NCBI RefSeq assembly: GCF_009671205.1
Contig: NZ_CP045309.1
Span: 1,674,001 to 1,738,000 of the forward strand
Source: Micromonospora terminaliae
Lineage (GTDB): Bacteria > Actinomycetota > Actinomycetes > Mycobacteriales > Micromonosporaceae
Direction: 5' to 3'
Length of the DNA: 64,000 bases
Below the pieces are notes generated by a model. It made no database searches, had not been told where the DNA came from, and saw nothing but the letters and a program-made list of their open reading frames with translations. Shown in pieces: positions 1-9,151 of the stretch (positions are counted from its first letter, which is position 1; every line of letters starts with the position of its first letter). The translations under genes and the position numbers were made by a program.

Positions 1-3000
1 GGAGACTTCACCCGCTGGACGTTCGACCCGCGCGACGGCTACCGCCAGGTGTTGTTGCAGCAGGGCCGGATGCTGCTCGACGCCGAGTGGAACGAGCAGA
101 CGACCATCACCGCCTGGCACGACGAGCAGCGGACCCGCGACATCGTCGGCAAGGCCGGCGGGCCGCTCGACGGGGCCGGCTTCGCCGTGGTCGACGCCGC
201 CGGCGCCAGCCCTGCCGCGACGGCCTGGGCCGACCTGCGGATCACCCCCGGCCGCTACTACGTGGACGGGGTGCTGGTCGACGCGGCCCCGGTGACCGGC
301 GGCGGGGCCGGACACAAGCTCGCCGACCAGCCGTACCTGCCCAAGGTCGGCGACCTGCCCGGCCTGCCGGAGCCCACCGCCGACGGCCGGTACGCCGTCC
401 TGCTCGACCTGGCCGACCAGCACGTCACCGCCGACCAGGCGCCCCGGCTGCGGGAGTCCGCCCTCGGCGGGCCGGACACCACCACCCGGGCCCGCACGGT
501 CTGGCAGGTCCGGCTGGTCAAGGTGGCCGCCGGCACGGCCTGCGCCGACGTGGTGGACCCGCTGTGGGGCGGCCGGACCGCCCCGACCATGACGGCCGCG
601 CTGCGCGAGGTGGACCCGACCGCCGACCCGTGCCGGCTGAGCGGCTCCGGCGGCTACCGGCGGCTGGAGAACCAGCTCTACCGCGTCCAGGTGCACGACG
701 TGGCCGGCGACGGCACGGCCCGCTACCTGTGGTCCCGGGAGAACGGCAGTGTGGTGGCCGGGCTGACCGCCATCGGCCCGCCGTCGGCGGCCGCCGCCGC
801 GGCCGGGATGGACGCCGAGCTGAGCCTGGACCGGGTCGGCCGCGACGAGGAACTGTCCTTCCGGGAGGGTGATCTCGTCGAGGTGACCAGCCCCGACCGC
901 GAGCTGCACGGCCGGCCCGGCCACCTGGCCACCGCCGGCGCCCCGGACGGGACGGCGCTGCCGGTGACGTGGGCCTCGGGCGCACCGGCAAGCCTCGCGG
1001 CGCTCGGCCGCACCCCGATCGTCCGCCGCTGGGACGGCCCGGCCCAGGTCGCCAACGCCAGTCCCGACGAACTGGACGATGCCGGGATCGAGGTGCGCTT
1101 CGGCGCCGGCGACTTCCGGGTCGGCGACCACTGGCTGATCCCCGCCCGTACGGTCCGGCTGGTCTACGGCGTCAGCGCCATGTCCGGCACCATCGACTGG
1201 CCCACCGACGGTCTCGGCAACGCCCTGGCTCGCCCGCCGCTGGGGCCGGTGCACCACGTCGCGGTGCTCGGCATCCTGCGCCGCACCACCGTCGGCGGCG
1301 CCGGGCGCTGGGCGCTCGACGAGGACTGCCGCCGGCTCACCCCGCCCCTGACCGACCTGGTCACCCTCGACCTGCTCGGCGGCGACGGTCAGCAGGCCCC
1401 GCCCGGCCAGCCGCTGCCCGAACCCGTGCGGGTGGTGGTCCGCAACGGCGGCCGGCCGGTAAAACGCGCCCGGGTCCGGTTCACCGCCGTCGACGGGCAC
1501 CTGGCCGCCGGCATACCCACCGCCGCCGACCCGGCCCAGGTGGTCCTGGAGACCGACGCCCGCGGCCAGATCGACGTGCGCTGGCTGCTGCCCAGCACCG
1601 GCCCGACGACCCGCGTGCTCACGGCCGTCCGGCTCGACGACGCCGACGCCCCGGTCGACGCCGAGGTGCGGGTCACCGGCCGCCGCGACGAGGGCGGCAC
1701 CGTCTGCCTGGTGGTCCGTCCCGAGACCGATCTGGTGCAGCTGTTCGCCGACCTGTCCGGGGTGACCGCGCTGGCGCTCTGCCTGACCGCGGGGGAGTGG
1801 ACCCTGGACGAGCCGGCGGTGCTGTCCGGGGTGTCCTGCGTGCTGGTCACCGGGGTCGGCTCCGCCACCCGGATCGTCGCCGCCGCCGAGTCGGCGCTGC
1901 GGTTCATCGACTGCGGCGAGGTGCAGGTCCGCGACCTGTCCGTGGCCGCGGCGCCGGCCGAGAAGGACCAGCGCAACGGCGCCCTCGACATCCAGCGCAC
2001 CGGCCTGGTCCTCGTCGAACGGGTCCAGGCCGAGATGGGCGACGCCCCGGCCGCCGTGGCGAGCGGAATCACCGTCCGCGGCGACGACCGGGAGGGCGGC
2101 CGGCCGGTGGAGCGCGCCGTGGTCCGGGACTGCCGGGTCGAGGCGGGCCACGCGCAGACCGGCGTGCTGGTACTGAACAGCCGGCGTACCGACGTCACCG
2201 GCTGCGACATTCTGGCCACCGCCGACCCGGGCGCCGACCCGGAGAAGCGGTTCCTCGACTGGCTGGGCGATCCCCGCTTCGCCCGGCGGATCGCCCGGCG
2301 GGCCGTGCACCCGCTGCTCGCCGGGGAGGACGGCCTCGGCCTGCGCAAGGGCTGGTCGTCGCTGGTGGAGACCCGCACCCTGCGGTTCGGCTCCGAGATC
2401 GACGACTCAAAGGGCTGGACCGCGTACCTCGGCGACCAGCCGGTCAAGACCGTCGAGGAACTCCAGGACCTGGTCCGCGACGACCTGGTCCGGCACAACC
2501 CGGACTCCCGGTTCTTCGACGAGCGGACCCGCTTCGCCGCCTGGCTGCGGCGGATCGCCGAGGAGTTCGCCACCGCGGCCACGGCCACCGCCGGCATCAC
2601 CGTCGCCGGGACCACCGCCGCCGACGTCCGGGTCCGCGACAACACCGTCGCGGGCGCGCTCACCGGCATCAGCGTCGCGCTGGGCGACCCCGACGAGGAG
2701 CGCGAGACGGTACGCCGGGTGTGGATCACCGGCAACACGATCACCCCGCCGGCACGGGCCGCCACCGCCTACCTGCACCAGGGCATGTACGTCGGGGACT
2801 GCCACCGCCTCGACGTGTCGTCCAACGTGGTCGACCTGGCCGGCGCCGAACCCGGCTACCCGGTGCAGGGCCTGCTCTGCGCCGGCCGGCTCGGCCCGCA
2901 CGCCGTCGCCGCCGCGAACACGTTCGACGGCACGGTGCTCGGCATCCGGGTGGTTCCCGGCCCGTCGGTCTCGCCCGCCCTGTGGGTGGCGCGCGACAAT

Positions 3001-3072
3001 CTCTGCACCACCGGCCCGGCGCTGGTCGACGGCACCGGGGCGTGGCGCGACGAGGGGAACGTGGGCGTGTGA
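1..3072 (+). CDS. DUF6519 / right-handed beta-helix eCIS protein (5' truncated)
   Basis: The reading frame is open from base 1, and the residues before the first internal GTG (position 49) read GDFTRWTFDPRDGYRQV. This is the usual N-terminal opening of DUF6519 proteins, so the true start lies just left of the window. The first ~270 residues carry the DUF6519-type sequence (QQGR...DAEWNEQ). The middle has beta-sandwich/Ig-like sequence. The last ~400 residues show repeated short beta-strand turns (GITV, NTV, GNTI, SNVV) typical of a right-handed parallel beta-helix. Such proteins are recurrent in actinobacterial eCIS clusters, where a tail-fibre, baseplate-decorating or cargo role is possible; the exact role is not established. 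The stop overlaps the start of the DUF4157 gene (GTGTGA), which implies translational coupling. The family call is firm and the function is inferred. Confidence 0.85.
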   Translation, partial: GDFTRWTFDPRDGYRQVLLQQGRMLLDAEWNEQTTITAWHDEQRTRDIVGKAGGPLDGAGFAVVDAAGASPAATAWADLRITPGRYYVDGVLVDAAPVTGGGAGHKLADQPYLPKVGDLPGLPEPTADGRYAVLLDLADQHVTADQAPRLRESALGGPDTTTRARTVWQVRLVKVAAGTACADVVDPLWGGRTAPTMTAALREVDPTADPCRLSGSGGYRRLENQLYRVQVHDVAGDGTARYLWSRENGSVVAGLTAIGPPSAAAAAAGMDAELSLDRVGRDEELSFREGDLVEVTSPDRELHGRPGHLATAGAPDGTALPVTWASGAPASLAALGRTPIVRRWDGPAQVANASPDELDDAGIEVRFGAGDFRVGDHWLIPARTVRLVYGVSAMSGTIDWPTDGLGNALARPPLGPVHHVAVLGILRRTTVGGAGRWALDEDCRRLTPPLTDLVTLDLLGGDGQQAPPGQPLPEPVRVVVRNGGRPVKRARVRFTAVDGHLAAGIPTAADPAQVVLETDARGQIDVRWLLPSTGPTTRVLTAVRLDDADAPVDAEVRVTGRRDEGGTVCLVVRPETDLVQLFADLSGVTALALCLTAGEWTLDEPAVLSGVSCVLVTGVGSATRIVAAAESALRFIDCGEVQVRDLSVAAAPAEKDQRNGALDIQRTGLVLVERVQAEMGDAPAAVASGITVRGDDREGGRPVERAVVRDCRVEAGHAQTGVLVLNSRRTDVTGCDILATADPGADPEKRFLDWLGDPRFARRIARRAVHPLLAGEDGLGLRKGWSSLVETRTLRFGSEIDDSKGWTAYLGDQPVKTVEELQDLVRDDLVRHNPDSRFFDERTRFAAWLRRIAEEFATAATATAGITVAGTTAADVRVRDNTVAGALTGISVALGDPDEERETVRRVWITGNTITPPARAATAYLHQGMYVGDCHRLDVSSNVVDLAGAEPGYPVQGLLCAGRLGPHAVAAANTFDGTVLGIRVVPGPSVSPALWVARDNLCTTGPALVDGTGAWRDEGNVGV

Positions 3073-6000
3073 GGGTGGCGGAGACGGCCCCGCCGTCCCG
3101 GTCGGCCGACCGGGACGAGCCCGAGCGCGCCCGCCCGGCGGCGGATCGGCCGGCCGAGCGGTCGCACCGGCCCCCCCGCAGCACCCACAGCATCGCCCGG
3201 ATTCCGGTGCACGCCCCGCCCGACCCGGCCGCCGAACACGACGCCCACGCCACCGCCGCCCGCCTCGCCAGGGCCCGGCCCACCCACGCCGCCGGGCCCG
3301 CCTCGGCCCCCGCCCGCTCGGCCCGGCCGGTCGCCCGGCTCGCCACCGTGCCCGATCCCCGACTCGGCGCCGGCCGGCCGCTGACCGGCGCCGAACGCGC
3401 CCGCTACGAGCCGGCGCTCGGCATGGACCTGACCGGGGTACGCCTGCACGACGGCCTCGCCGCCAAGCTCGCCGCGCGGGAGCGGCGGGCGCACGCCTTC
3501 ACGTACGGCAACCACGTGGTCCTCGGCGCCCAGGCCGGGCCGAGCCGGGACCTGGTGCTCGCCCACGAACTGGCCCACGTCCGCCAGCAGGCCCGCCCCG
3601 CCCCCGCTCCGGCCGCCGAGCATTCCGGACGCGGCCCACCGGCCGCCCCGGTCCGGTCCGCGCCGCTCGGCGTGCAGTGCTTCGCGCTCGCCGACACCGC
3701 CGTGGGCCGGTTCGTCAACGACACCGCGAGCGACGCCGCCGCCCTGGGCCGTGGCGCGCTCGACACCGCCCTCGACGTGGGCGGGGAGATCGCCGGAACC
3801 GCCCTGGAGGCGGCCTCCGCGGTCGTCGACCGGCTCGCGCCCGGCCTGCTGGAGTTCCTCCGCGGCGGCGCGCTGGTCCGGCTGCGCGAGCTGCTGTGCA
3901 CCGGCGTCAACACGCTGCTCGGCCGGCTGCTGGCCGGCCTCGCCGACGTCGACCCGATGTCGGCCATCGAGTCCACCTTCACCGGCCTCGCCCAGGGCGT
4001 CCGCGACGTCCAGGCCCGCCTCGGCGGCGCCGCCCGGTCGACCGTCGGCGCCCTGCTGCGCCCCGTGGTGGCCGCCCTCCAGGAGTGGGACGGCCCGATC
4101 ATCCGGAACCTCCGCGCCGCCGCGGACACCGTGAACGACCTCTTCACCGGGCTCTGGGACCACCTCGCGGTCCCCGCGCTGGACCTGCTGGGCGCGGCCG
4201 GCGGCGCGGTCTGGGAGTCCTTCACCCGGCTGGGCGGCTGGCTCTGGGACCTCACGGCGCCGATCCGCGCCGGCGCGTCGTACGCCTGGGACTGGCTCAG
4301 CACCCAGTTCGGTCTGGCCTGGGACAGCACCGAGGGCGCCCGCAGCTGGCTCGGCAACCTCGCGAACTCGGCCTGGGAGACCCTGCGGACCACCATCGAA
4401 CCGATCCGTACCCCGCTCATGGTGGTCGGCGGCATCCTCGTCCTGCTCTCCCCGCTCGGCCCCGTGGTGGTGCTGACGCAGGTGCTCCCGCCGCTGTGGG
4501 ACGGCCTGACCTGGCTCTGGGAGAACTGGAACACCCGCGAGATCCTGGTCGCCGCCCGGCAGGTGCTCCAGGAGCGCATCCTGCCCACGGTGATCGGCGC
4601 GGTCAGCGGCGCGGCGGACACCCTCGCGGCCGCCGCGGCCTGGCTCGCCGACGTGGCCGGGCAGGTCGGCACCGCCATGGGGGGCGTCCTGGGCGCGTTC
4701 GGCGCGAGCACCTGCCTCACCGCCGTGTCCACCCTGCTCACCGGGGTGGCCAACCAGTTCACCCGGATGGCCGCCTGGGCGCGCGGCGGGTTCAGCGGGC
4801 TCACCGAGGCCCTGCAATCGGTCTTCGACGCGTTGGTCGCCATCTTCCAGCCCATCCTGGACTTCCTCGTCCGGCTGGCCGTCGTGGTGGCGAACCCGCT
4901 CATGCTGCCGGTCGTCATCGGCGCGGTGATCTGGCTGCTCTGCCCGGACGACCTCAAGCCGCCCGTGATCAACTTCGTGCTCGACCTGCTCATCGTGGCG
5001 ATCGGCGCGCTGCCCACCCTGCTCACCGGCCTCGGCCCGCTCGGCGCGCTGCTGCGCGAGGGCGTGGTCGGCTTCCTCACCCAGCTCCGCTACGGCGAGC
5101 GGATCGGCGACCAGCAGCGCATCGACGCCAGCAACAAGATCGCCAACCTGGCCGCCGGGGGCGGCGTGTCCTTCGTGGCCGGGATGGCGTGGGGCATCGT
5201 GCAGGGCGTCGTCGACGGCATCATCGACCCGTTCCGGCTGCTGTTCATGCTGGCCCAGCTCCTGGTGGCCGCCGCACGCGCGGTCGCCCGGGTCGTCCAG
5301 GCGTACACCCAGGGTCTGCCCCTGGTCCGAGGCCCGCCGCCGGCCGGCGCCGCCGGGCCGACACTTCCTGCGGCCCCGCCCGCCGCGGTCAGCGCTCCGG
5401 CGGCCCTCGCTCCCGGCACCGCCGGACCGTCGCCGTCCGCTCCGGCCACGGCGGCACCCGCCGTCAGCGCGGGGGCGGCCGCGACAGCGGCCCCGGGGCT
5501 CACCGCGGCCGGCCCCACCGCGACCACCGCGGGCACCGCCGGTCCGACGGCCGCTGCCGTTCCGGCAGTCACCGCCGCGGGCCCGACGGCGGCCGGCGGG
5601 GGTGCGGCCGGCCCGGCCGTCGAGCTGGCGGCGATTCCCGGGGAGCCGACCGACGCGCAGATCGTGGCGGCGCTGCCGGCCGGCGCCCTCGCGCAGGCCG
5701 CGGCCGGCGGGGTGGAGGCCGACCTCGACCCCGCCACCCTCGAAACCGACATGCGCGGTGAGGTGCAGAGCGAGGGCGCCACGGTGGGCGGGCTCGCGCA
5801 GCTCCTCGGCGACGCGTGGGCGGCGATGGTGGCCGGCGCCCAGTCGCTCGGCGCGCGGGCCGCCGACGCGCTGCTCGAATTCATCATGCTGCCCGACTTC
5901 GAGCTGGGCCGGAAGATCGGCTTCGTGGCCGGATTCCTGCTGCTCCAGGCCGCCATCATCTACTTCAGCGCCGGCAACTACGCCGCCCTCAAGGCCGTCG

Positions 6001-7430
6001 AGCCGGGGCTGCGCACCCTGCTGGTCTACCTGCTGCGCTTCCTCGACCTCGGCGGCGAGCTGCTCGGCGTCCTGGGCCGGGCGCTGCGCCCGCTGCGCGG
6101 ACCGCTGCTGCGCGGCATCGGCGCGGCGCGCGGCTTCCTCAGCCGGTTCCGCTTCGCCGCCGGGCTCCTCGAACGGGTCGAGGGCCTGGCCGGGCGGATG
6201 CTCGGCCTCGGCGACGAGGCGGCCCTCGCCGCGAGCCGGGCCGCCCAGGGCGCCGAGGCCGGCGCGTCCCGCACGGCCCGGGAGGCGGTCGAGGCCGGCG
6301 TGGTCCGGGAGGGCGCGACGGCCGGCGCGTCCCGTACCGGCCGGGAGGCGGCCGAGGCCGGCGCCGCCCGCGAGGCCACCGAGGCCGGCACGGCCCGGGC
6401 CGGCCGGGAAGGTGCCGAGGGCGCGGCCACCCGGGAGGCCGACGAACTGGGAGAGGGGGCGGTCCGCGCGGCCGACGAACCGGGCACCCCGACGGTCGCC
6501 GACGACGTGGCCAAGGCGGCGCAGCTGCCCGAGGCGATGGCCGAGGCGCGCGTCATCAAGGAGGCGAACGATGTGGTGAACACGCCGATACCCGTGCTGC
6601 TCGCCGAACTGATGGCACTCAAGACCCGGTACCGCTGGATCGAGACGTTCGCCGCCACCCCCGTCGGGCCCGGCGTCTTCCACATCGAGCTGATCGCCAG
6701 CCGCAACGACCTCGGTGACTACACCACCGGTGGTATTCCCGGGGCGCCGCGCCCTCCCGACCCCGCCCACGTGACGCTCGACCGGATCGCCGACCAGTAC
6801 GAGACGCTGCTGACAGCCGACCCGGCCCGGCACGCCCGGTTCCTGGAGATCGAGCAGCTCGCCCGGACCAACCCGGAACAGGCCGCCCGGCTCGCCGCCG
6901 AGCTGGAGGAGGACCTGATCAGCCACAGCCGCCTGCTGGGCGGGGTCGACGCACCGCTGGACCGGCCGACCGGCTCGATGGCCGACCTGGCCGACCCGGG
7001 GACGTTGGGCCCTCGGCCGACGCCCGGCCGGGCCCAGCCACGGGCCATGGAGGCGGGCAACTTCACCCACGCCAACGCCGAGGCGCTGCGGGACGTGCTG
7101 CCTCCGCCGCGGATCCCCGCGCAGTTCGCGGCGGACCGGGCGGCGGGCGATCTGATCCCGCTGTCGGAGCTGCCGGACGGGCTGCTCGCCGAGGCGCGGC
7201 TCGGCGTCACCTCCCGGGTCGACCGGGTCACGCCCACCACCCTCGTGGACCCGGTCGCCGGCATCATCTACGAGATCAAGCCGGACAACGCCCGCCAGAT
7301 CGCCAACGGCCTGGAGCAGGCCCGGGGCTACGCGAACCTGGCCAACGCGAGCCTGCGGGGTGGCCGCAGCGACTGGCGGGCCGTGGTCGTGGTCTACAAC
7401 CAGCGGGCGGCGACCCGGATGATCCGCTGA
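3069..7430 (+). CDS. Giant DUF4157 (eCIS core) protein with C-terminal PD-(D/E)XK nuclease-like domain
   Basis: A GTG start at 3069 overlaps the previous stop and gives 1453 aa. Residues ~95-180 are the DUF4157/eCIS_core domain, with a zinc-protease HExxH signature LAHELAH (H166, E167, H170). Residues ~220-720 are Trp-rich and amphipathic with long hydrophobic stretches (~450-475, ~600-660). Residues ~755-855 are Ala/Pro/Thr low complexity, a further hydrophobic helix lies near 950-970, and ~1050-1140 are Ala/Glu/Arg repeats. The C-terminus contains D1385, D1394 and YEIKP (E1402, K1404), matching the D-x(n)-E-x-K layout of restriction-endonuclease-fold toxins. DUF4157 is known as a marker of eCIS-loaded effectors. 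I infer a multidomain effector delivering a nuclease, with the hydrophobic part possibly aiding membrane passage. An alternative is a structural tape-measure-like protein, and the nuclease call rests on motif reading only. Confidence 0.8.
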   Translation: MRVAETAPPSRSADRDEPERARPAADRPAERSHRPPRSTHSIARIPVHAPPDPAAEHDAHATAARLARARPTHAAGPASAPARSARPVARLATVPDPRLGAGRPLTGAERARYEPALGMDLTGVRLHDGLAAKLAARERRAHAFTYGNHVVLGAQAGPSRDLVLAHELAHVRQQARPAPAPAAEHSGRGPPAAPVRSAPLGVQCFALADTAVGRFVNDTASDAAALGRGALDTALDVGGEIAGTALEAASAVVDRLAPGLLEFLRGGALVRLRELLCTGVNTLLGRLLAGLADVDPMSAIESTFTGLAQGVRDVQARLGGAARSTVGALLRPVVAALQEWDGPIIRNLRAAADTVNDLFTGLWDHLAVPALDLLGAAGGAVWESFTRLGGWLWDLTAPIRAGASYAWDWLSTQFGLAWDSTEGARSWLGNLANSAWETLRTTIEPIRTPLMVVGGILVLLSPLGPVVVLTQVLPPLWDGLTWLWENWNTREILVAARQVLQERILPTVIGAVSGAADTLAAAAAWLADVAGQVGTAMGGVLGAFGASTCLTAVSTLLTGVANQFTRMAAWARGGFSGLTEALQSVFDALVAIFQPILDFLVRLAVVVANPLMLPVVIGAVIWLLCPDDLKPPVINFVLDLLIVAIGALPTLLTGLGPLGALLREGVVGFLTQLRYGERIGDQQRIDASNKIANLAAGGGVSFVAGMAWGIVQGVVDGIIDPFRLLFMLAQLLVAAARAVARVVQAYTQGLPLVRGPPPAGAAGPTLPAAPPAAVSAPAALAPGTAGPSPSAPATAAPAVSAGAAATAAPGLTAAGPTATTAGTAGPTAAAVPAVTAAGPTAAGGGAAGPAVELAAIPGEPTDAQIVAALPAGALAQAAAGGVEADLDPATLETDMRGEVQSEGATVGGLAQLLGDAWAAMVAGAQSLGARAADALLEFIMLPDFELGRKIGFVAGFLLLQAAIIYFSAGNYAALKAVEPGLRTLLVYLLRFLDLGGELLGVLGRALRPLRGPLLRGIGAARGFLSRFRFAAGLLERVEGLAGRMLGLGDEAALAASRAAQGAEAGASRTAREAVEAGVVREGATAGASRTGREAAEAGAAREATEAGTARAGREGAEGAATREADELGEGAVRAADEPGTPTVADDVAKAAQLPEAMAEARVIKEANDVVNTPIPVLLAELMALKTRYRWIETFAATPVGPGVFHIELIASRNDLGDYTTGGIPGAPRPPDPAHVTLDRIADQYETLLTADPARHARFLEIEQLARTNPEQAARLAAELEEDLISHSRLLGGVDAPLDRPTGSMADLADPGTLGPRPTPGRAQPRAMEAGNFTHANAEALRDVLPPPRIPAQFAADRAAGDLIPLSELPDGLLAEARLGVTSRVDRVTPTTLVDPVAGIIYEIKPDNARQIANGLEQARGYANLANASLRGGRSDWRAVVVVYNQRAATRMIR

Positions 7431-7478
7431 AGGCGCGGTGCGACGCGGCCGCGGATCATGAGGGAGGAACCGTCCGGG

Positions 7479-7484
7479 TAGCCT
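7479..7484 (+). promoter_or_regulatory. -10 element TAGCCT, leaderless start
   Basis: TAGCCT lies six bases before the ATG at 7491, so transcription would begin at or next to the start codon. No Shine-Dalgarno sequence is seen in that gap. This is a pattern match to the actinobacterial TANNNT box. Confidence 0.45.
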
Positions 7485-7490
7485 CGGGCC

Positions 7491-8432
7491 ATGATCGAAA
7501 GCGCGAAGGTCGCGGTCGTCGGCGTCGGGAACAACACGTCGGCGCTGGTGCAGGGACTCCACTTCTACCGCCGCACCGGCAGCCTCGTGGGCATCCGCCG
7601 CCCCGAGGTGGCCGGGCTGGGCGTCGGCGACGTCGACGTCGTCGCGGCGTTCGCCGTCTCCGAGGGCAAGCTGGGCCGGGACCTGCACGAGGCGATCTTC
7701 GAACCGCCCAACAACTTCCCCCGGCTGGACGCGGACCTGCCGCCGTCCGGTGTGAGCGTGCAGCGCGGCCTCGTGGACGCCACGGAGGTCGACCGGGTGG
7801 CGCAGGCGCTGAAGGGCGCCGAGGTGCTGCTCTACTCGGCGCCGAGCGGCCGCCTGGAGACCGCCCGCGCCTACGCCGAGGCGGCGCTGCGGGCGGGCGT
7901 GGCGTTCGTGAACACCACGTCCGACGGGGTGGCCCGGGACCCCTCCTGGGTCGACCGTTTCGAGGCGGCCGGCGTGCCGCTGATCGGTGACGACCTGGCC
8001 AGCCAGTTCGGCAGCTCCGTGGTGCACCACGCGCTGCTGCGCCTGCTCGAGGAGCGCGGCCTCACGCTGGTCAGCTCGTACCAGGTCAACCTGGGCGGCA
8101 CCGAGGACTTCCGTAACCTGGTCGAGCACCCGAACACGAAGCAGCGGTCCAAGGCGAACGCGGTGGGCTCGGACAAGGTCGAGATGGCCCCGCTCGGGTA
8201 CCTCCCGCACCTGGGATCGCAGAAGATCGCCCACCTCAACGTCGAGGCGCAGGGCTGGGGCGGCACGGCGTTGAGCCTGGACGTGCGGCTCAAGGTGCAC
8301 GACCCGAGCGGCGCGGCCGGCGTCAACATCGACCTCGTCCGCATGGCCGCCGCCGCCCTGCGCGCGGGGCGCGGCGGGTACCTGCCCGAGGCGGCGGCTC
8401 TGCTGAAGTCCCCACCCGGCACGCCGATCTGA
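7491..8432 (+). CDS. Inositol-3-phosphate synthase (Ino1) family protein
   Basis: 313 aa. The N-terminal VAVVGVGNNTSALVQG is the NAD-binding glycine-rich loop of myo-inositol-1(3)-phosphate synthases. The downstream blocks VAFVNT, GVPLIGDD and NLGG.EDF also match the family order. Enzymes of this family convert glucose 6-phosphate to inositol 3-phosphate, the first step to mycothiol and phosphatidylinositol in actinomycetes. At 313 aa it is shorter than the usual ~360 aa, and many family residues differ, so it may be a paralog with another substrate rather than the main Ino1. It stands alone between the eCIS effector gene and the FMN reductase, without an obvious pathway partner. Confidence 0.75.
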   Translation: MIESAKVAVVGVGNNTSALVQGLHFYRRTGSLVGIRRPEVAGLGVGDVDVVAAFAVSEGKLGRDLHEAIFEPPNNFPRLDADLPPSGVSVQRGLVDATEVDRVAQALKGAEVLLYSAPSGRLETARAYAEAALRAGVAFVNTTSDGVARDPSWVDRFEAAGVPLIGDDLASQFGSSVVHHALLRLLEERGLTLVSSYQVNLGGTEDFRNLVEHPNTKQRSKANAVGSDKVEMAPLGYLPHLGSQKIAHLNVEAQGWGGTALSLDVRLKVHDPSGAAGVNIDLVRMAAAALRAGRGGYLPEAAALLKSPPGTPI

Positions 8433-8472
8433 GCCGGAGGAACCAGGATCCGGACTAGGCCGCCGAGGATGT

Positions 8473-9063
8473 TCAGCCGGCCGCGCGTTGCCGTGCCCGT
8501 TCCCGCAGCGGGACGAGGGCCGCGGTCCAGTGCACCAGTTCCTCGAGCATGGCCTCCGCGCTGGCGTCCATGGTCTCGTTGGGTCGTAGTGCGCCGTCCT
8601 CGCCGATGAACTGGGCGACGAACGGGATGTGTACGGCCTCGGGGATCGGCGTCATCTTCAGCGTGGTGAGCACCTGCTTGATCATCTGCGCGGCGCGGGT
8701 GCCGGCGCTGACGCCGCCGTAGCTGACCAGGCCGACGGGCTTGTAGGCCCACTCGTGCGCGAGGTAGTCGATGGCGTTCTTGAGCGGGGCCGTGTAGCCG
8801 AAGTTGTACTCGGGCATCACGATCAGGAACGCGTCGGCCCGGTCGATCGTGGCGCTCCAGTCACGGGTGTGCTGGTGCTCGTACCGGCGCAGGCGCGGGT
8901 GGTGGGGCTCGTCCATGAACGGCAGGTTCCACTCCGCGAGGTCGACGAGCTCGACCTGATCGAAGCCGCCGTGCTTGACCGCCATGGTGTGGATCCACTC
9001 GGCGACCGGCAGGCCGAGCCGACCCGGCCGGGTGCTGGCAATGATGATCTGCAAGGTGGACAT
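8473..9063 (-). CDS. NADPH-dependent FMN reductase family protein
   Basis: 196 aa, with a flavodoxin-like fold. The N-terminal IIASTRPGRLG is the phosphate-binding loop of the NADPH-dependent FMN/quinone reductase family, and PEYNFGYTAPLKNAIDYL is the conserved flavin-contact block. It probably reduces FMN, quinones or azo compounds in the cytoplasm using NAD(P)H. The ATG at 9063 has a GAGGAAG ribosome site. The gene is divergent from a MarR regulator, with two operator-like palindromes between them, so it is very likely the target of that regulator and induced by an electrophile or quinone-like ligand. Confidence 0.87.
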   Translation of the reverse strand: MSTLQIIIASTRPGRLGLPVAEWIHTMAVKHGGFDQVELVDLAEWNLPFMDEPHHPRLRRYEHQHTRDWSATIDRADAFLIVMPEYNFGYTAPLKNAIDYLAHEWAYKPVGLVSYGGVSAGTRAAQMIKQVLTTLKMTPIPEAVHIPFVAQFIGEDGALRPNETMDASAEAMLEELVHWTAALVPLRERARQRAAG

Positions 9064-9083
9064 GCTTCGCTTCCTCGGTAAGT

Positions 9084-9099
9084 CGCTGACGTGTCAGCA
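9084..9099. promoter_or_regulatory. MarR operator candidate, copy 1
   Basis: This copy of the palindrome GCTGACGTGTCAGC (arms GCTGAC/GTCAGC around GT) lies next to the FMN reductase start. An almost identical copy lies 31 bp away, about three helical turns. Confidence 0.65.
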
Positions 9100-9114
9100 A
9101 ACCTATCCCTGCGA

Positions 9115-9130
9115 TGCTGACGTGTCAGCA
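9115..9130. promoter_or_regulatory. MarR operator candidate, copy 2
   Basis: TGCTGACGTGTCAGCA has perfect 7-bp arms. It sits just upstream of a TAGACT -10 box (9139-9144) of the MarR gene, where a bound repressor would block transcription. The position suggests autoregulation together with control of the divergent reductase. Confidence 0.65.
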
Positions 9131-9151
9131 ATTCGCCGTAGACTGTGATCC

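Noticed and set aside
969..3068. Extension of the DUF4157 frame upstream of 3069
   Set aside because: Arg/Pro/Gly-rich shadow of the DUF6519 gene. Family similarity begins after the coupled GTG at 3069.
6225..6480. Tandem repeat DNA in the Ala/Glu/Arg-rich part of the effector gene
   Set aside because: The protein is repetitive (EAGASRTAREA-like units) but the DNA units vary, so it reads as low-complexity linker and not as a mobile or tandem repeat element.
2856..8300. 1814-residue frame on the minus strand opposite the eCIS effector genes
   Set aside because: It is rich in low-complexity Arg/Gly/Ala/His, has no domain, and covers two clear plus-strand genes. In DNA this G/C-rich the antisense frame lacks stops by chance.
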